Made by a program: the position numbers and the translations under genes
The notes under the pieces: model-generated
What the model was told of the DNA's origin: nothing
The model's database searches: none
Seen by the model: the letters and a program-made list of their open reading frames with translations, nothing else
Shown: positions 35,001-47,335 of the stretch, one piece after another
Layout of the letters: the number at the start of each line of letters is the position of its first letter
Numbering within the stretch: position 1 is the first letter of the stretch
Source of the DNA: Atherix ibis
Taxonomy: Eukaryota > Arthropoda > Insecta > Diptera > Athericidae
Length of the DNA: 64,000 nucleotides
NCBI GenBank assembly: GCA_958298945.1
Contig: OY282605.1
Location: forward strand, 122,508,267 to 122,572,266
Reading direction: 5' to 3'

Positions 35001-38000
35001 ATGGGAATGAAACTGGAGACGAGCAAGGACCATGCAATAAAAAGAAATTTCCTTAACAGTATCGACATATTTTCTGCATCACATGTGACCCCTCGCGATA
35101 TTTCATAAAAAGGAAATTTTTCACACTTGAGGTGGAGAGTACTGATGCCGATACTGAAGAGTGGCGATATTTAGCTTTTATTTCTGCAGATTTTCCTCTT
35201 TTCAGAAAAGCCCCCATCCATCCACATAATCAAACCAGACGAAAACATTCCTCATTCGAAGTTCAACTCTTATCCATCATTTCGGTTTTAAAACGTTCCA
35301 AACTGCCACCCTATTACCACCCTTGTTGTTTGTGGCACTTTCGACACTTTCGATACGAGATTCTTTGGTAAACGATACCACCCCCCCTCATAGGTACCTG
35401 ACCGCCCCAACCATACTACAAATCCTAGCAAAGTATAGTTGGCTATCGGTTGGATTTGGAGGCAAAGTAGATCAGACAAGGATGTACTTTGATTCGGACT
35501 GAGAACGACCATGAATTCGGTGGTGGTGCAGCAAAAGGGTATTGTGTAAAAGAATAGCTGACGGTAGATTTCAGAGGAAAGGATGAAAGATGAGCTCAAA
35601 CATATTCCGCATATACAACATATATTAAAGAAAATAAGAGGAAATAACATAACAAAAGAATGACGTCTGTTTGTTTTTCCAGTTTATGCAAAACAATAAG
35701 CGCCGAATGTTGGCACACAACCAGTAAGTGGAGCAGTTTCAACGGGAACAGCCCAACGTTGATTATCAGTGTCGAAATTGTTACTTCTGCACGCGAAGAA
35801 AGCAAATTTTATCACGCTTTAGAGAATCAATCGCGATTGAAGGAAAGAAGGTAATGAGAATAACCATAAGGGAGACTATCAAGACATACAAGGATACTAT
35901 GCTCCACTACCACACTACTCTTACCGATATTGTAAAATAACGAATTTCGAAAATAAAATAAGACGAATGACAAAATGTTTCTGTGGTTGTCGGCGATTGA
36001 TTGGGCTTTTCGGAAATCGGTAAAAGGTGTCCGTTATTGTTGTTGATATACTTTGCCATTTTTCTATCTTAACTAAAACGAATAAATTATAGTGTATTTG
36101 CCCTTCTCTCAGGATTGACGGTTGAATAAAAATTTTTTCAATAAAAATTAGGACCAAAAAAAAAACAACAAGAAAATAAAATTCATTTTCTTTTGCGCTT
36201 ATCCAATAACAATAAAAGGAATAGAATCGGGCAGCTGAAAGAAGAGTCGTATTATTAGAATGGCCACTTTTGCCATATCCGATCTACAACTACTTTAGCT
36301 ATCGCGGTTGCCACGTTTATGTGGTTAGTATTATGGCAATTTTCATTTTTGCTTATGCGGCAGCATAATCTGAAATGGAATTGATAATTACAATCGTGAA
36401 CACAATTAAATTGCCTTTTCGAAGGAAGCTGAAACGCCAGATGAAACTGTAATTTATTATAATTCTTCGAAGGATCCAGGAGCTGGACATGGTCGTCACA
36501 AATACTGCTGCAACCTAAATCATTTATTTGTTTGCCATATCCCATCAAAAAAAAAAAAAATACAATAAAAAACTTGTCGATGGAAAGAGATTTCATGGTC
36601 AAAGTTTGGATTCTTTAAAAACTTTTACCCTCTTCTTTTTATATTTACACCTTTTGTGTATTTTGTAAATTGCCTTTACTGGACAGGGTCCAATATTCGT
36701 TCGTACCACTCAGTTATTGTTGTTGTTTTTTTTTCCTTCTAGCGGGCAATGTAAGAAAAACAAAAAGGGGCTACTACTAAACAAACAGAATCCCCTTACG
36801 ATATTCTGCTTTGGGATGAAGGATATCCACCTTTATGGCTATTTATGTACAAATAGCTGGACAGACTTGTCCGAATATCCATCTACCTAGGCTATGTAAG
36901 TGTACCTGTTATAACCAGCATAAATTCATTTTGTTCATTTGGGTCTACAGTTATATAAGAAAAATATTTTCTTTTGCCGTTTTTGCAAATTTGTTCAATT
37001 TATATAGTCGCTAACAATCATCTGTCTTCTCCATTTAGTACTTCCGGGGTTGAAGAATGGAGAAAAGTAAAAATATCCAGAATTTCAAACATAAACTCAA
37101 TAAAACCGATGGCTTGACATCGGTAGTGATGATGGTGGTGCGTACAAAAAGGACGATTCTATATAACCATAACTAGAAAATTTTGTCTCCACCTTAACTA
37201 AGAGAGTTTAGTTTGCCTCTTCCCTTAAGAGGTCCAAATAAGGGTGGGTAAATAAGCAAACTGACGGCGTTTATATTGTTTTAAGAAATTGAAAAACTTT
37301 TGTATATTTTCGGTCTTTTGATCGGTTTTGTTCAATTTTTGTTTATCCATCCAGTTGTATCCAATGAGCTTTTCGAATCATAGAAATTGCTGACAATTCA
37401 TGCTTTCTTTTCTTTTATTCATTTCCAATATATTTTTATTCTATTTTATTTATTCATATTCTTTTCGAACTCTTAAATAAAATGAAAAGAAAAATATGTT
37501 AGAAAAGATTCCGATAGAAACATATCAAAGGACAACACTTTTCTTCCCTTCTTTTAATTTTTGTCTAATAAACAAATTGAACTCCGACTTGAATTCCCAA
37601 CACTAAATGGAGCTAAACTGGCTAAAATCGAAAAGCATCTAACAAGAATAGAGCATCGAAAATATATCCTAGCTGCTGACCAAAGGCTAATAAATTTCCT
37701 TATAATGTTTTTCCTTCTACTTAATTACCTCATCGATTCTCTGTTATCTTTTACAGAACCTCATATTCGTCTACGAGCATACAACAAATACCGGGGGTAA
37801 TATAGTTAGTGGGAATACAATATTTTTGCTGATTGTGTTGATGATTTGATAAAGAGGTCAAACCTTCCTCTGACAACCTGAAGCAATTTTATGTCCGTTT
37901 TTATCGAATTACTTTTTGATGATGGATTGGAATTCGGTCGAGTAAACTGATATCATCCCTATTTTTTCCGTCAATTTGTTTACACATCATAGATGAATTT

Positions 38001-39109
38001 TGGAAATTGTTTTTGTTGCATTTTGTTGGTTTTTATTTCATTTTTTTCTTAAGTTTTTATATTGAAAAAAAAAGAAACCTTTACCATTAAAAATATGAAA
38101 AGAAAAATATATTTTCCTTAATTCTTAACTATTATTACATATAATATAGTATAGAAAAAGAAAATTGTAAAATATTCTCTGATCAAATATTAACACAAAA
38201 TTTATTTAATGTTAAAAGCATATACAGTATAAACATGGTTTCCTTTTTTAAATTACTCGTACGGAATTTGCACTTTGAATGGTGTTTGCTTAGGCGCCAA
38301 ACATCCTTTCAAAACAAATAGCGCATCTTTTGAATTTTCCGGAGTAAGCAAATGAAAACTGGGCACTCAAGTAAAACAAATAAAGCATAATGGAAGTTCG
38401 AGATTATCAAAAACCGGATATAGAATACCCTTTCCCATATTATTATTTCTGTTCCGTACCCCCTATTTTTTTTTTAAATACTTAAACTGTAGTGGCTAGA
38501 TGGAGCCTTTATTCGTAGTATCTTTTTGTTAACAATAAAAAAAAAAAGAATCAGAGAGAAATGAAAAACCTCATGTGAAAGTTAAATGGAAAGCTTTCGA
38601 AAGTAGTCTGCGTGAAATTTCACTGGCTGAATATATCGATAAATTATATTTTGTGTCCATGCAAATTAAAGATTTTGGGGAAGGAAGGTGGTGAGTTCTT
38701 TGAGTTTTCCAACTAATGGGTGGAATTTGACTTTTTTGTAAATTTATTTTCACTTAATACACTTTTTTTTTTACCAAAACTTATCAGTTGCAATTATTGT
38801 TTTTCTTATTCTATCTCACAATTAAAAATACGCACAGTGATTTATTGGTTTTGCAGAATGTTTTATTATAAAAATATTATAGAACATATTTTTAAATAAA
38901 TATGAATTTATTCATATATATAATTTTAAAAAAAAAAACGAATATTTTTAACTTAATAAAATATGAAAACATTTCTCCAAGAAGATGTTCTAAACTATTG
39001 TAAAGGATTGTCCAAATTGCGTTTCGGAAAGTAAATTGAAATAAAACACATTAAAAAGTTAGATTAAGATTAAATATTTATTTCAATAAATTGATTGGAC
39101 CTTGGCATT
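32041..39109. other. Long non-coding stretch, no recognised gene or transposon
   Basis: Seven kilobases lack any recognised transposase or RT fragment. Composition is less AT-biased around 32570-33900 and 35130-35550, and includes homopolymers (C13 near 34007, A14 near 36547) and a GTT run near 34693-34710. This looks like unique intronic or intergenic DNA of a host gene. No exon pair with convincing splice sites and conserved protein could be found. One cysteine-rich open frame (36255-36602, minus) is discussed in the findings. Confidence 0.5.
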
Positions 39110-39612
39110 ATGCATGAAATGTAACAGCATTTTTATAGCCGCCACGAAACTTCTTGCAGGACTTGAACCTTTTGAGGTAATTTTTAATGATTTTTTTTGC
39201 ACATGTCGGGCTGTAATTCGGCCATTACTTGACGGATGTTGATTTTAAAATGCTCTAAATTTAGAAAATTGTCTCTGTAAATACGATTTTTCATGTAGCT
39301 CTATAAGAAAAAGTTTAATGGCGTCAAATAATGCGATTGATCTTGGAGGCCAACTGACATCAAACAACGAAATTACGTGTCCTAATAATTTTTTGCGCAA
39401 TAAAGCCAAAATGTGTGGTTTGTGGCGTCGTATTGTTGAAACCACTTATGGTCCAGATTAATATCTTCAAATTCAGACCAAATGAAGTCGGTTATCATAA
39501 GGCCATAGCGTTCAGAATTAACGTTAACGGTCTCTTCTTCTTCATTTTCAATGATAGATACAATGGCTTCTCCATATTTTTTCAGATACAATGGCTTCTC
39601 CATTTGTACTTG
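39110..39612 (-). mobile_element. Tc1/mariner-superfamily transposase remnant ('WPPRS..DLTPL' lineage)
   Basis: Minus-strand frames give 'MITDFIWSEFEDINLDHKWF' then 'QQYDATNHTFWL' (39400-39510; the family has 'WFQQDGATxHTA', so one aspartate is shifted out). They continue with 'DVSWPPRS' (about 39335-39360) and then, in another frame, 'LNFFL.SYMKNRIYRDNFLN' and 'NIRQVMAELQPDMCKK' (39190-39300), ending 'LKRFKSCKKFRGGYK'. The block order matches this lineage but at least three frameshifts and stops are present. A 28-bp tandem duplication lies in its right part (39556-39611). Confidence 0.75.
39556..39611. repeat. 28-bp tandem duplication
   Basis: AGATACAATGGCTTCTCCAT occurs at 39556 and again at 39584, making two units of 28 bp within the transposase remnant. 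Confidence 0.85.
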
Positions 39613-40029
39613 TGTTTTTTCAGGGGCCTATATATGGCAATTTTGCTAAGAAATTAGACAAATATAATCTCTTTTTAAAGCGTTACATCAGAATCACAGC
39701 TTTTTTTTTAAAAAAATGTTTACAATTTTAGCGCACATATTTGTCATTTGAGGTTATATTTATTTATTATTTTATTGTAAAAATAAATATTACATAACGA
39801 ATATGTCATATACTGTATTTTCTAAACCACGAAATGGATAACCCTTCATTTTACTACAAAAAGTATAAATTTCGATGATCACTGTTTTTTTTTATAATTA
39901 ATAAAAGAAAAATGAAATAATAAATATTTCATGCTGATTAAGAGAAAAATTAGAATGAAATATTGTTAAATAAATGTGTTTTTTTATTACTTATTTAGCA
40001 AGATATTAAATGGATAATTTTAATAAATA

Positions 40030-40271
40030 CGAGGTCTGTTTAAAAAGTATCACGAATTTTGAATTTCCGCGGGTTACGTATATTCGACTTTCGATTTTTT
40101 TTTGTCCAAAATACGAGCAAGCAAAACAGCTGTCAAAAATTAACTGAACATTCCAAATGGCCGAACTTCTGGGCATAAGTGAGAGACATGAGTACCAACA
40201 TAACGCCACAAAATCGAATATACGTAATCCGCGAAAATTCAAAATTCGCGATACTTTTTGAACACACTTTG
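40030..40271. mobile_element. 242-bp palindromic MITE made of two family A 5' ends
   Basis: The left end is CGAGGTCTGTTTAAAAAGTA and the right end is the complement of CAAAGTGTGTTCAAAAAGTA, with TA on both sides (40028-40029 and 40272-40273). Both arms continue past the terminal repeat into the family A 5' untranslated region (GAATTTTGAATTTCCGCGGG, then ACGTATATTCGA). The right arm carries more of it, including the GACAGCTG..TTTGCTTG part. No 3' end or transposase is present. It is therefore a head-to-head duplication of the 5' terminus, not a simple internal deletion. Confidence 0.9.
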
Positions 40272-43200
40272 TACAAATAAAAAAAATTGAATTTCAATTA
40301 AAGTAATTTTTTGTTGTGTTTGTTATAAACACAAAAATAATTATTTACAGCATAAAATCTTATAATAAATACTCTGAGAATCACGCCGCTATTTATTGTA
40401 TAGCATAAGGTAAAATTATTTTAAGTAATTTTTAAAAAAAATAAAATTTACTAGTAACTCAATAAATCCAGTACGCAGTTATAATATTAAGAAATAAAAT
40501 GGCAATTTCTTAAGAGGCAAAGTAGAGCTGATGCCGGTAAGGCAGTGTTTTCGTACACATACGTGTATGAAAGTCATTCGATAATGTATGGAAAGCGAAA
40601 GCGCCGCTCACAAAATGTATTTGTTCTGACATTGGCGTATTCGTTTTCATGGTTATTTATTGACAGAAAATTGGCGGGCTTAATTCTCTCATTACTAGCT
40701 TTGAGTAAAATGTTAAACTCAGGGACTACTTGTGTTATCAATTTGGAATTTAGCTTAGAAAGCACTAAACTATTAAACACATGCACACTACTACTCGTAT
40801 AATGTACGTATACGGGCACTATGAGATAAAAAAAGCATATTTTTGGAAATATCATAATTACAAAAAAAAACTGTCAAATATTTCGACTTTTGACCACAAT
40901 TATGAGGGCAGGAACTTCTTTGATTAATATTTTATTGGAATTAAATAATGTAGCTCAGTAAGCACATTTTCTATAGTTAAATATATACAAAATCAGATTG
41001 AACTTGAACAAAAAATGATTACAGATGAGAAATTATGAACAATTCACTGAAATATATAAATTATTTAGAAATCAATGAAATTCAAAATATCCAACTATTA
41101 ACCAAAATATTTATGTTTGTTTTATTGATTGGAAAAATACATTTGCCGGTAGGAAATTATGATAAAGATTAAAATATTCCAACAATGTACTCATATTTAC
41201 ACTGACTTACACTGGTGCATTTGCAATTATCGGATTCCGCTCTGTTACGAATTGTTTTTTTTTCCGGAATTTTTGTTTTTTTTTCCGCGGATTATCGGTT
41301 CTTGTATTTGGATTCATTATATACAAATTGAATTTATCAATTAACACTACAATTGCATTAAATGAACTTTATTCCAATGAAAAAACTATATTAAGGCGGC
41401 ACATCGATAGCAAAAAAATTCGATAGCCAAAAAATTACGATAGCAAAAAAATTACTCAATATAATACTATAAAACACATTTAATAAACTTTCTTATTTAA
41501 TGAATTTATAGATGAATTTTATTTATAAGATTTTAATTTAATTTTTAATCACTTTAAAGTATTTAATAATCGAAATGTAGTAAACATATTACAGTTTTGA
41601 CAGAAGCTACGCACAATTTTGATACACAATAATAAAGTTGAAGTTAGCTGCCGTTAACGAAGAATTTACCAATGGGAATTCTACGGCGACTCAGTCACAA
41701 GAAGTATGAAATAATCAACAGTCACTGACAAAGTTGATAAAAATTGGAAACTAATAAAAAACATATTGGCTTTTACAGTAAATTGGACAATATATATTCA
41801 TTAGTAAAAATTAAATATAATCAATTTTAATTTAGAATATAATTTCTTATTATATTTTTAATTGTTTAAATAGAATTTATTTGTATTTATTATGGAAAAA
41901 CTTGAATTTACAAAAATATTATAACATATAATTAAAATTTAAAAATGTTTCTTAAGAATAATGCTGTTTTTTTTCTATTTACCTGTAGTTATGCATATTA
42001 TTTGTGTATAGAAATAATTTAAATAAATATATAAAAATATTATGTGATTTTATTCTTTATATTGAAATTATTATATTCTTTATAATGAAATTGTTTTTTC
42101 TTTGCATTGAAAATGTTTTTCTATGGAAAATTATCATCAAAATTCATAATTTTAAGGTTATATTTTCGACTCAATTCATACTACTTTAGTTGGTTTATTT
42201 TTTTAGGTCCTTTTAATATATTCAAGGTAACATTTATTTATTGTTTTATTTGCCTGGCCAATAGGCGTTGGATGCTGATTTTTCGAATAATATTTTATTA
42301 GTGATTAGGCTGGATACGTCACCAAATAAAGTATTTATTTGTAAAGAAGCCATTTTATTCTCGAAACGTAACTGTCCGGTGAATCTTTTCGCCTGAAGGG
42401 GTCAATGGGCGTATTTATTTGAAAATGTAAAAGAACGGACAGTTTATGTTTTTGCTTAATGTAAAGCATCCTTTTACTTTACATTTTGATTTTGCTTGAA
42501 ACCAAAGGACAAGATGTTTTTGCTTAATATATATGGAAGTCCTTTGGTTTCGAGCAAAATCTGAATTTATAGTGTATTTTGTATAACTTTATTTTCCGAA
42601 GCCCAAATTGATCTACTTTAATTATAATCATTTAAATTTAATAACAATTTTTTTTTTAAACGAGTAAAATAACAAAAGTTTCAAAATTGTTTTAATACGA
42701 AAAGTTCTCTAATTTATATATAATTAAAATGGTTAAACCGTTTTTAATAATAATAAAAATTTATTTATTGAGACTGATATTAATTTTTAAGTTTTATGGT
42801 TTACAAAAATAAATTTACTAAAATGTTTTTTTTTTTAAATTTTAGTTTTAGGACGAAGCTACAGCAAGAGTTGAATGACCATTCCGAATTCGACTCAGAG
42901 ACAGTAAGAACAATACCAATACCCACATAAAGAGGAAGTGAAAATAAAAGTTGTAAAGCTGAACTCCTATTAACAGCCATACACATTATGGTTCAGTAGT
43001 TCATTCAAATCATAGTTACCTGAAGAGTACTTAATCTTAAGGAGAGACATTTTTCTCAGGTTGTGTTTAATACGTTTTAACGAATCCATACTTGTGATTG
43101 CCAGAGAGCAATATTTTCAGTTAAAAGTTGGTGAATAAAGATTAAATAAGCAGCTTCTTTTTTTGTAGTGAAGATACCTTCAGTAAATTAAGGTGATCTG

Positions 43201-44264
43201 GTTATTGGTGGGAGTGTACGGTGGTCAATCCATTGAAGATCTTTAAACGGGAACCTTACAAAATAATACTTCACCGATTCAATATGCCTACTATGGATAC
43301 AGATGCCTTTTATACGTGTGTGTGAACTAGAAAATTTCCTCGAGCCCAAAATCAAGCTACTCTTAAATGTTTAAATTAACCAATGACTTTTACTATCGTA
43401 ATTGAATATTTACTAAATTCTTTGTACAATATTATAGCTTTCTTTTCTATTAAATCAGTTTATAAACTGTAAAAAAATTTGTTCGTTTAAGAAGAACTGT
43501 TATTACAGCAATTATAGCAATTTATAATCAAAAATTAATAAATTAAACAATCATAAATTATTAATTCTATTTATCAAATCGAATATAAAACAAATATCCT
43601 TAAACTAACAGGATTCAATAAGTTATCAAAAATCCATTAATGTAGGTATTTATTTGCTGTGTTCACTTTTGAAAATGTTGAGACAATTATATTCCGCCCC
43701 TATTATTGTGTGTACGGGTTAATATACGATGTTACATAGCTTCGAAGATATAAATCGTGTAATACAGCCAAAAGCTAAATATAAGGTAACAAGGATTTTG
43801 TGTTTGTAGTTCTTTTATTTGAATTTCTTAGAAAGTTTATAACCAAAGTACAACATCTTAGTAAAGTTTAATTATTCAAAACTCATTGTTAACATTTCGA
43901 AACATATTCGAAGAGTAGAATGATAGAAAATTAGGGGTATGGTTTTCAATTCAGACAAACTGTTTCTAACGATTAAGATTTAATAGAATGAAATAATATT
44001 CAAATCTGGCTGGCTTTCTGTACCATAGAATTTCTATTGTATTGTATATTATTCTTGGTACAAATTTCCTATATTTGACTATCGAATATTGATTATAAAG
44101 GGTTATCAAAATTATGCTTTGATAAATAAAATCTAAAAAAAAACAACACAATTATTGCTTCAATTTTGAAATTTTTTTTATTTTGTTATATTGTGTAAAA
44201 AATTTTTTTATGCAAAAAATATAAAATTATTGGAATTACTATTATGAGGTAATTTTTGATTACT
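40272..44264. other. AT-rich DNA with small palindromes, no gene
   Basis: No coding family was recognised. It holds a triple CGATAGC-AAAAAAATT repeat at 41403-41455 and the hairpin region at 42366-42561, listed separately. Confidence 0.5.
42488..42561. ncRNA. 74-nt near-perfect hairpin, small-RNA precursor or MITE
   Basis: Arms 42488-42510 and 42539-42561 pair over 23 bp with a single G-U wobble, around a 28-nt loop. The 5' arm contains TTGCTTGAAACCAAAGGAC. The size is that of a microRNA precursor, but the stem is more perfect than usual for a conserved animal microRNA, which fits a young locus, an siRNA hairpin or a tiny transposon. The 15-base word ATGTTTTTGCTTAAT occurs in the loop (42514) and again upstream (42446). 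Two weaker stems stand immediately upstream: AACTGTCCG at about 42370 with CGGACAGTT at about 42436, and AATGTAAAG at 42458 with CTTTACATT at 42477. Expression is unknown. Confidence 0.45.
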
Positions 44265-44470
44265 TTTTCAGGTAAACACGATTTTTCACGTAGCTTTACA
44301 AGGAAAAGTCCAAAGGCGTCAAATTACCCGATCTTGGATACAAATTGACATGGTCAAATCTTGAAATTACGTGTCCTTGGAACTTGCAGTACTGTCTTGT
44401 TCAAATCATATATGGTCCACATTAAGATCTTCAAGTTGAGACCAAAAAGAGTCAATTACCATAAGTGGCA
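44265..44470 (-). mobile_element. Short remnant of the 'WPPRS..DLTPL' transposase lineage
   Basis: The minus strand gives 'MVIDSFWSQLEDLNVDHI' at about 44405-44465, parallel to 'MITDFIWSEFEDINLDHKWF' of the copy at 39110. About 44270-44340 gives 'YPRSGNLTPLDFSL', a stop, then 'SYVKNRVY', parallel to the conserved 'WPPRSxDLTPLDFFLW' end. The middle is truncated and frames are mixed. Confidence 0.7.
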
Positions 44471-44516
44471 ACTTTTATGCTATATCAATCTAATTTTAAA
44501 TTATAAATATTGTATA

Positions 44517-45012
44517 CCAGATGTATAAGCTTAAATCCGCTGCTTTTTAGTCAAAAAAACACATGTTTTTTTCATAGAAAGCAAAAACATATTTATTTAA
44601 AGTAGTTGCCCTCGCTAGCTACACATTTTTCATATCTCTAGGGCAATTTGTGGATACCATGCCAAAAAAATTCCTTCTCTTTCGAGGCAAACCACTTATC
44701 AGGCCATTTTCGAAGGTGCTCGATCTTTTCAGTCATTCCTAAGGCACGCATACGCATGGAAATGGCTGGTTGAGTAGCACCCAATTGGTTGAGTAGCACG
44801 TTGTTACTTGCTGTCCGCATATGCTCTTTTTCTGGCACAAAACTAGACCAAAGGAAAAATGTACGTTGTTGTACGAAATTGCTGACAATGTACACTGATT
44901 AATGTTGACAGATGTCAAACTAATAAAAAAAAGTTTGGCGTGCCCATGGTAGCTTAATGCGCGCACTCACGCCATCAATGACTAAACAGCGGATTTAAGA
45001 TTATATACCTGG
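44517..45012 (-). mobile_element. Family C mariner deletion derivative (496 bp)
   Basis: Both ends match family C (left CCAGATGTATAAGCTTAAAT; right complement CCAGGTATATAATCTTAAAT), with TA on both sides (44515-44516 and 45013-45014). The minus strand keeps the very N-terminal region fused by deletion to 'ATQPAISMRMRALGMTEKIE', then by a second deletion to 'KWFASKEKEFFWHGIHKLP'. The whole catalytic domain is gone, so it could only ever have moved with help from another copy. Confidence 0.92.
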
Positions 45013-45014
45013 TA

Positions 45015-47335
45015 TTTAGTAACTCTCAAATGACACGGCAATATTTTTTATACTACGAAATGGATAAGCCTTTATATAACCGTGTTTAGTAGAACTCAAT
45101 ACTACTTATATTTATTATAATAAGTTTCGAAATATCTTTTTTTAACTATTTAAGTCAGTGGTGGACTTATATTTGAAAATTTTATATACAATAATATTTT
45201 TACATGAAAAATTCGTTAGAAAATCAATAAACTTTCTTAAAGAGTGTTTGTCTATAATATTTAAAAACCAGCATTTGCTGAAACTAATCATTCTTTTTTT
45301 TGGGTTCCTATTCAAATTCTATATAAAAGTACTAGTGTAAGCCAACGCACAAAATATCTTAAAATTGATGACTTTCGTTTATATTTGAAAGCATGTAGTA
45401 CTCTACTCTATAGAAATTGATAGACGAAAAAGATATCCTTACATCTCATGCTAATCCTCAATAATTTTGGCAAATAGTGACATTTTATTTATTAGAAGAT
45501 TTACGTAAGGGCAGGTAAAAAAAGCGATATCGGACGATGTATTCTTGCGAAATCATTTTATGAAGTCTTCTTGTTTAGGCGATGAGGGTTTACTTTTCTC
45601 ACTAAGCCATGACAATATAACCACTTGATTTATGAAAAGTAGACGTATTAAGGTGCTTTCAACATTTTCATATAAGCTTTTATTTTCTATGATAACTCAC
45701 ATTAGATATGTATATTTAGAAAGAAAAATTTACGTTATTTTTTCTGAAGTAGAAAATTTATTGAAAAATTATTTAAAATTTTTTTTTTAATAAGAAAAAT
45801 GATAATGACAAGTGAGACATGATGAAAATAAAGTAGAATATTTTTATTGTATAATTTAAAACTAATGTTTTATTAGAAAATAATATATATAAAACAAATT
45901 TTAAAAAAAAGTTGAATAAATATATTTTTATTAGGCAGGTTTTCACTGTACTTTTAAATAATTTTTCTTATAAAATGTACAGAAATTAGTTTTAAGATTT
46001 AGCAATAGTAAAATAATTATTTTTTTATCTTAGTTTTAAGATTTAGCAATAGTAATAAAATTTTATAGTCACTTTTTTAAATGGTTTATCTTCTAGAACA
46101 AAATAAGTAAAATATTTGAATTAAAAAAGGTATTGAGAAGGAGTCAAAAAAAAAAAAATATTGAAACAAAAATAGAAAAATAGCCAATTGTATAAAGAAA
46201 ACCTTAAACCATTAAGTCTCTTTGAAATATTTGTTATTCGGTTTCTTATCCAAAAGGAATATCAAGAAGGATAGGAAATGTGCATTCAAAGAAAAAACCA
46301 ATAGATTGTCAGATCGTCAGGGTGAATAATGGCACTTTGTTCTCTTAAACGAGTCTTTCCCACCAAACGGAATGGTTTACAGATAAAATCTTTGTAGGAA
46401 ATGTATTTACCGACTTGTATCGATTGTATTGAGTACTCAGGGTATTGCCAAAATGCTAGAGGAAATGTTTTCGCAATAAGGGGAAGGAATCTATCGTTAG
46501 AAGATAAATAGCCACCATAAGCCACTTAGTACTTTAGGGCTTTCAGTTTCTTGTATAACATGTTTTTTATACTCTTCATTTACAATGTTGAAATAATCTT
46601 CTAGCAGGAAAAAAATAATATAAAAAAACTATATGCTCTATATGTAGGTAACTATTATTAAGAGAATTGTTGGTCATTTATGGTATTTGAAATAATTTAA
46701 TTTCATTTATTACTATTTTCCTTTTAACTAGCTACTTTCCTTAAGTCATTATCATAAATATTTATACAGTTACAACTTGAAAAATTTAATAATTTTATAC
46801 AGAAAAATGTAATATTTTTAGTGAAGTTCACAACATACATTAATAATTATATTTATCCAAAAATAGTTTATTAAAAATTGTACTAGTTTTTTAGTATAAG
46901 TTTTAAAAAAAATTATTTATGAAATTGAAGTTGTTTGTTTGTTTGTTTGTTAACATTTGAAGTAACGTTAGTACTGACATGTATATTCTAAGCGCCATGA
47001 CACTAAAGCCCATTTGGTTATAAAGGATATCGGGATAAGGAGATTAAAGTAGAAATGGAAGGAAAAGTATTTTTTTTTTGCTAATAAGTCCTACCAAGCT
47101 GGATTGGAATTAAATTTTAAACTAATTTAAAATTTCTCTTTGTGTAATCTCATATTAGTTTTTTGAGTAATTCAGTCCTATATTATTTTTTTTATCTGCA
47201 ACTACAATTGTACTGTAACAAACAGATTTACATAACCTTTTTAATTAACAATTTTATGCATCATGAAGTGGGAGCAAACACCTATCGGTGTTTCTTCAAC
47301 TAATGGAAGTTAGATTCCTCAAGAAAATCTCTAGG
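45015..47335. other. AT-rich DNA, no gene recognised
   Basis: A 26-bp direct repeat (TTAGTTTTAAGATTTAGCAA) occurs at 45986-46011 and 46030-46055. A TTTG run is near 46931-46950. The last few hundred bases may be the 3' untranslated part of the LINE at 47336. Confidence 0.5.

Noticed and set aside
35288..35650. 120-codon minus-strand open frame rich in Phe, Cys and Leu
   Set aside because: Composition is that of random AT-rich sequence, there is no domain, and the frame overlaps other chance frames.
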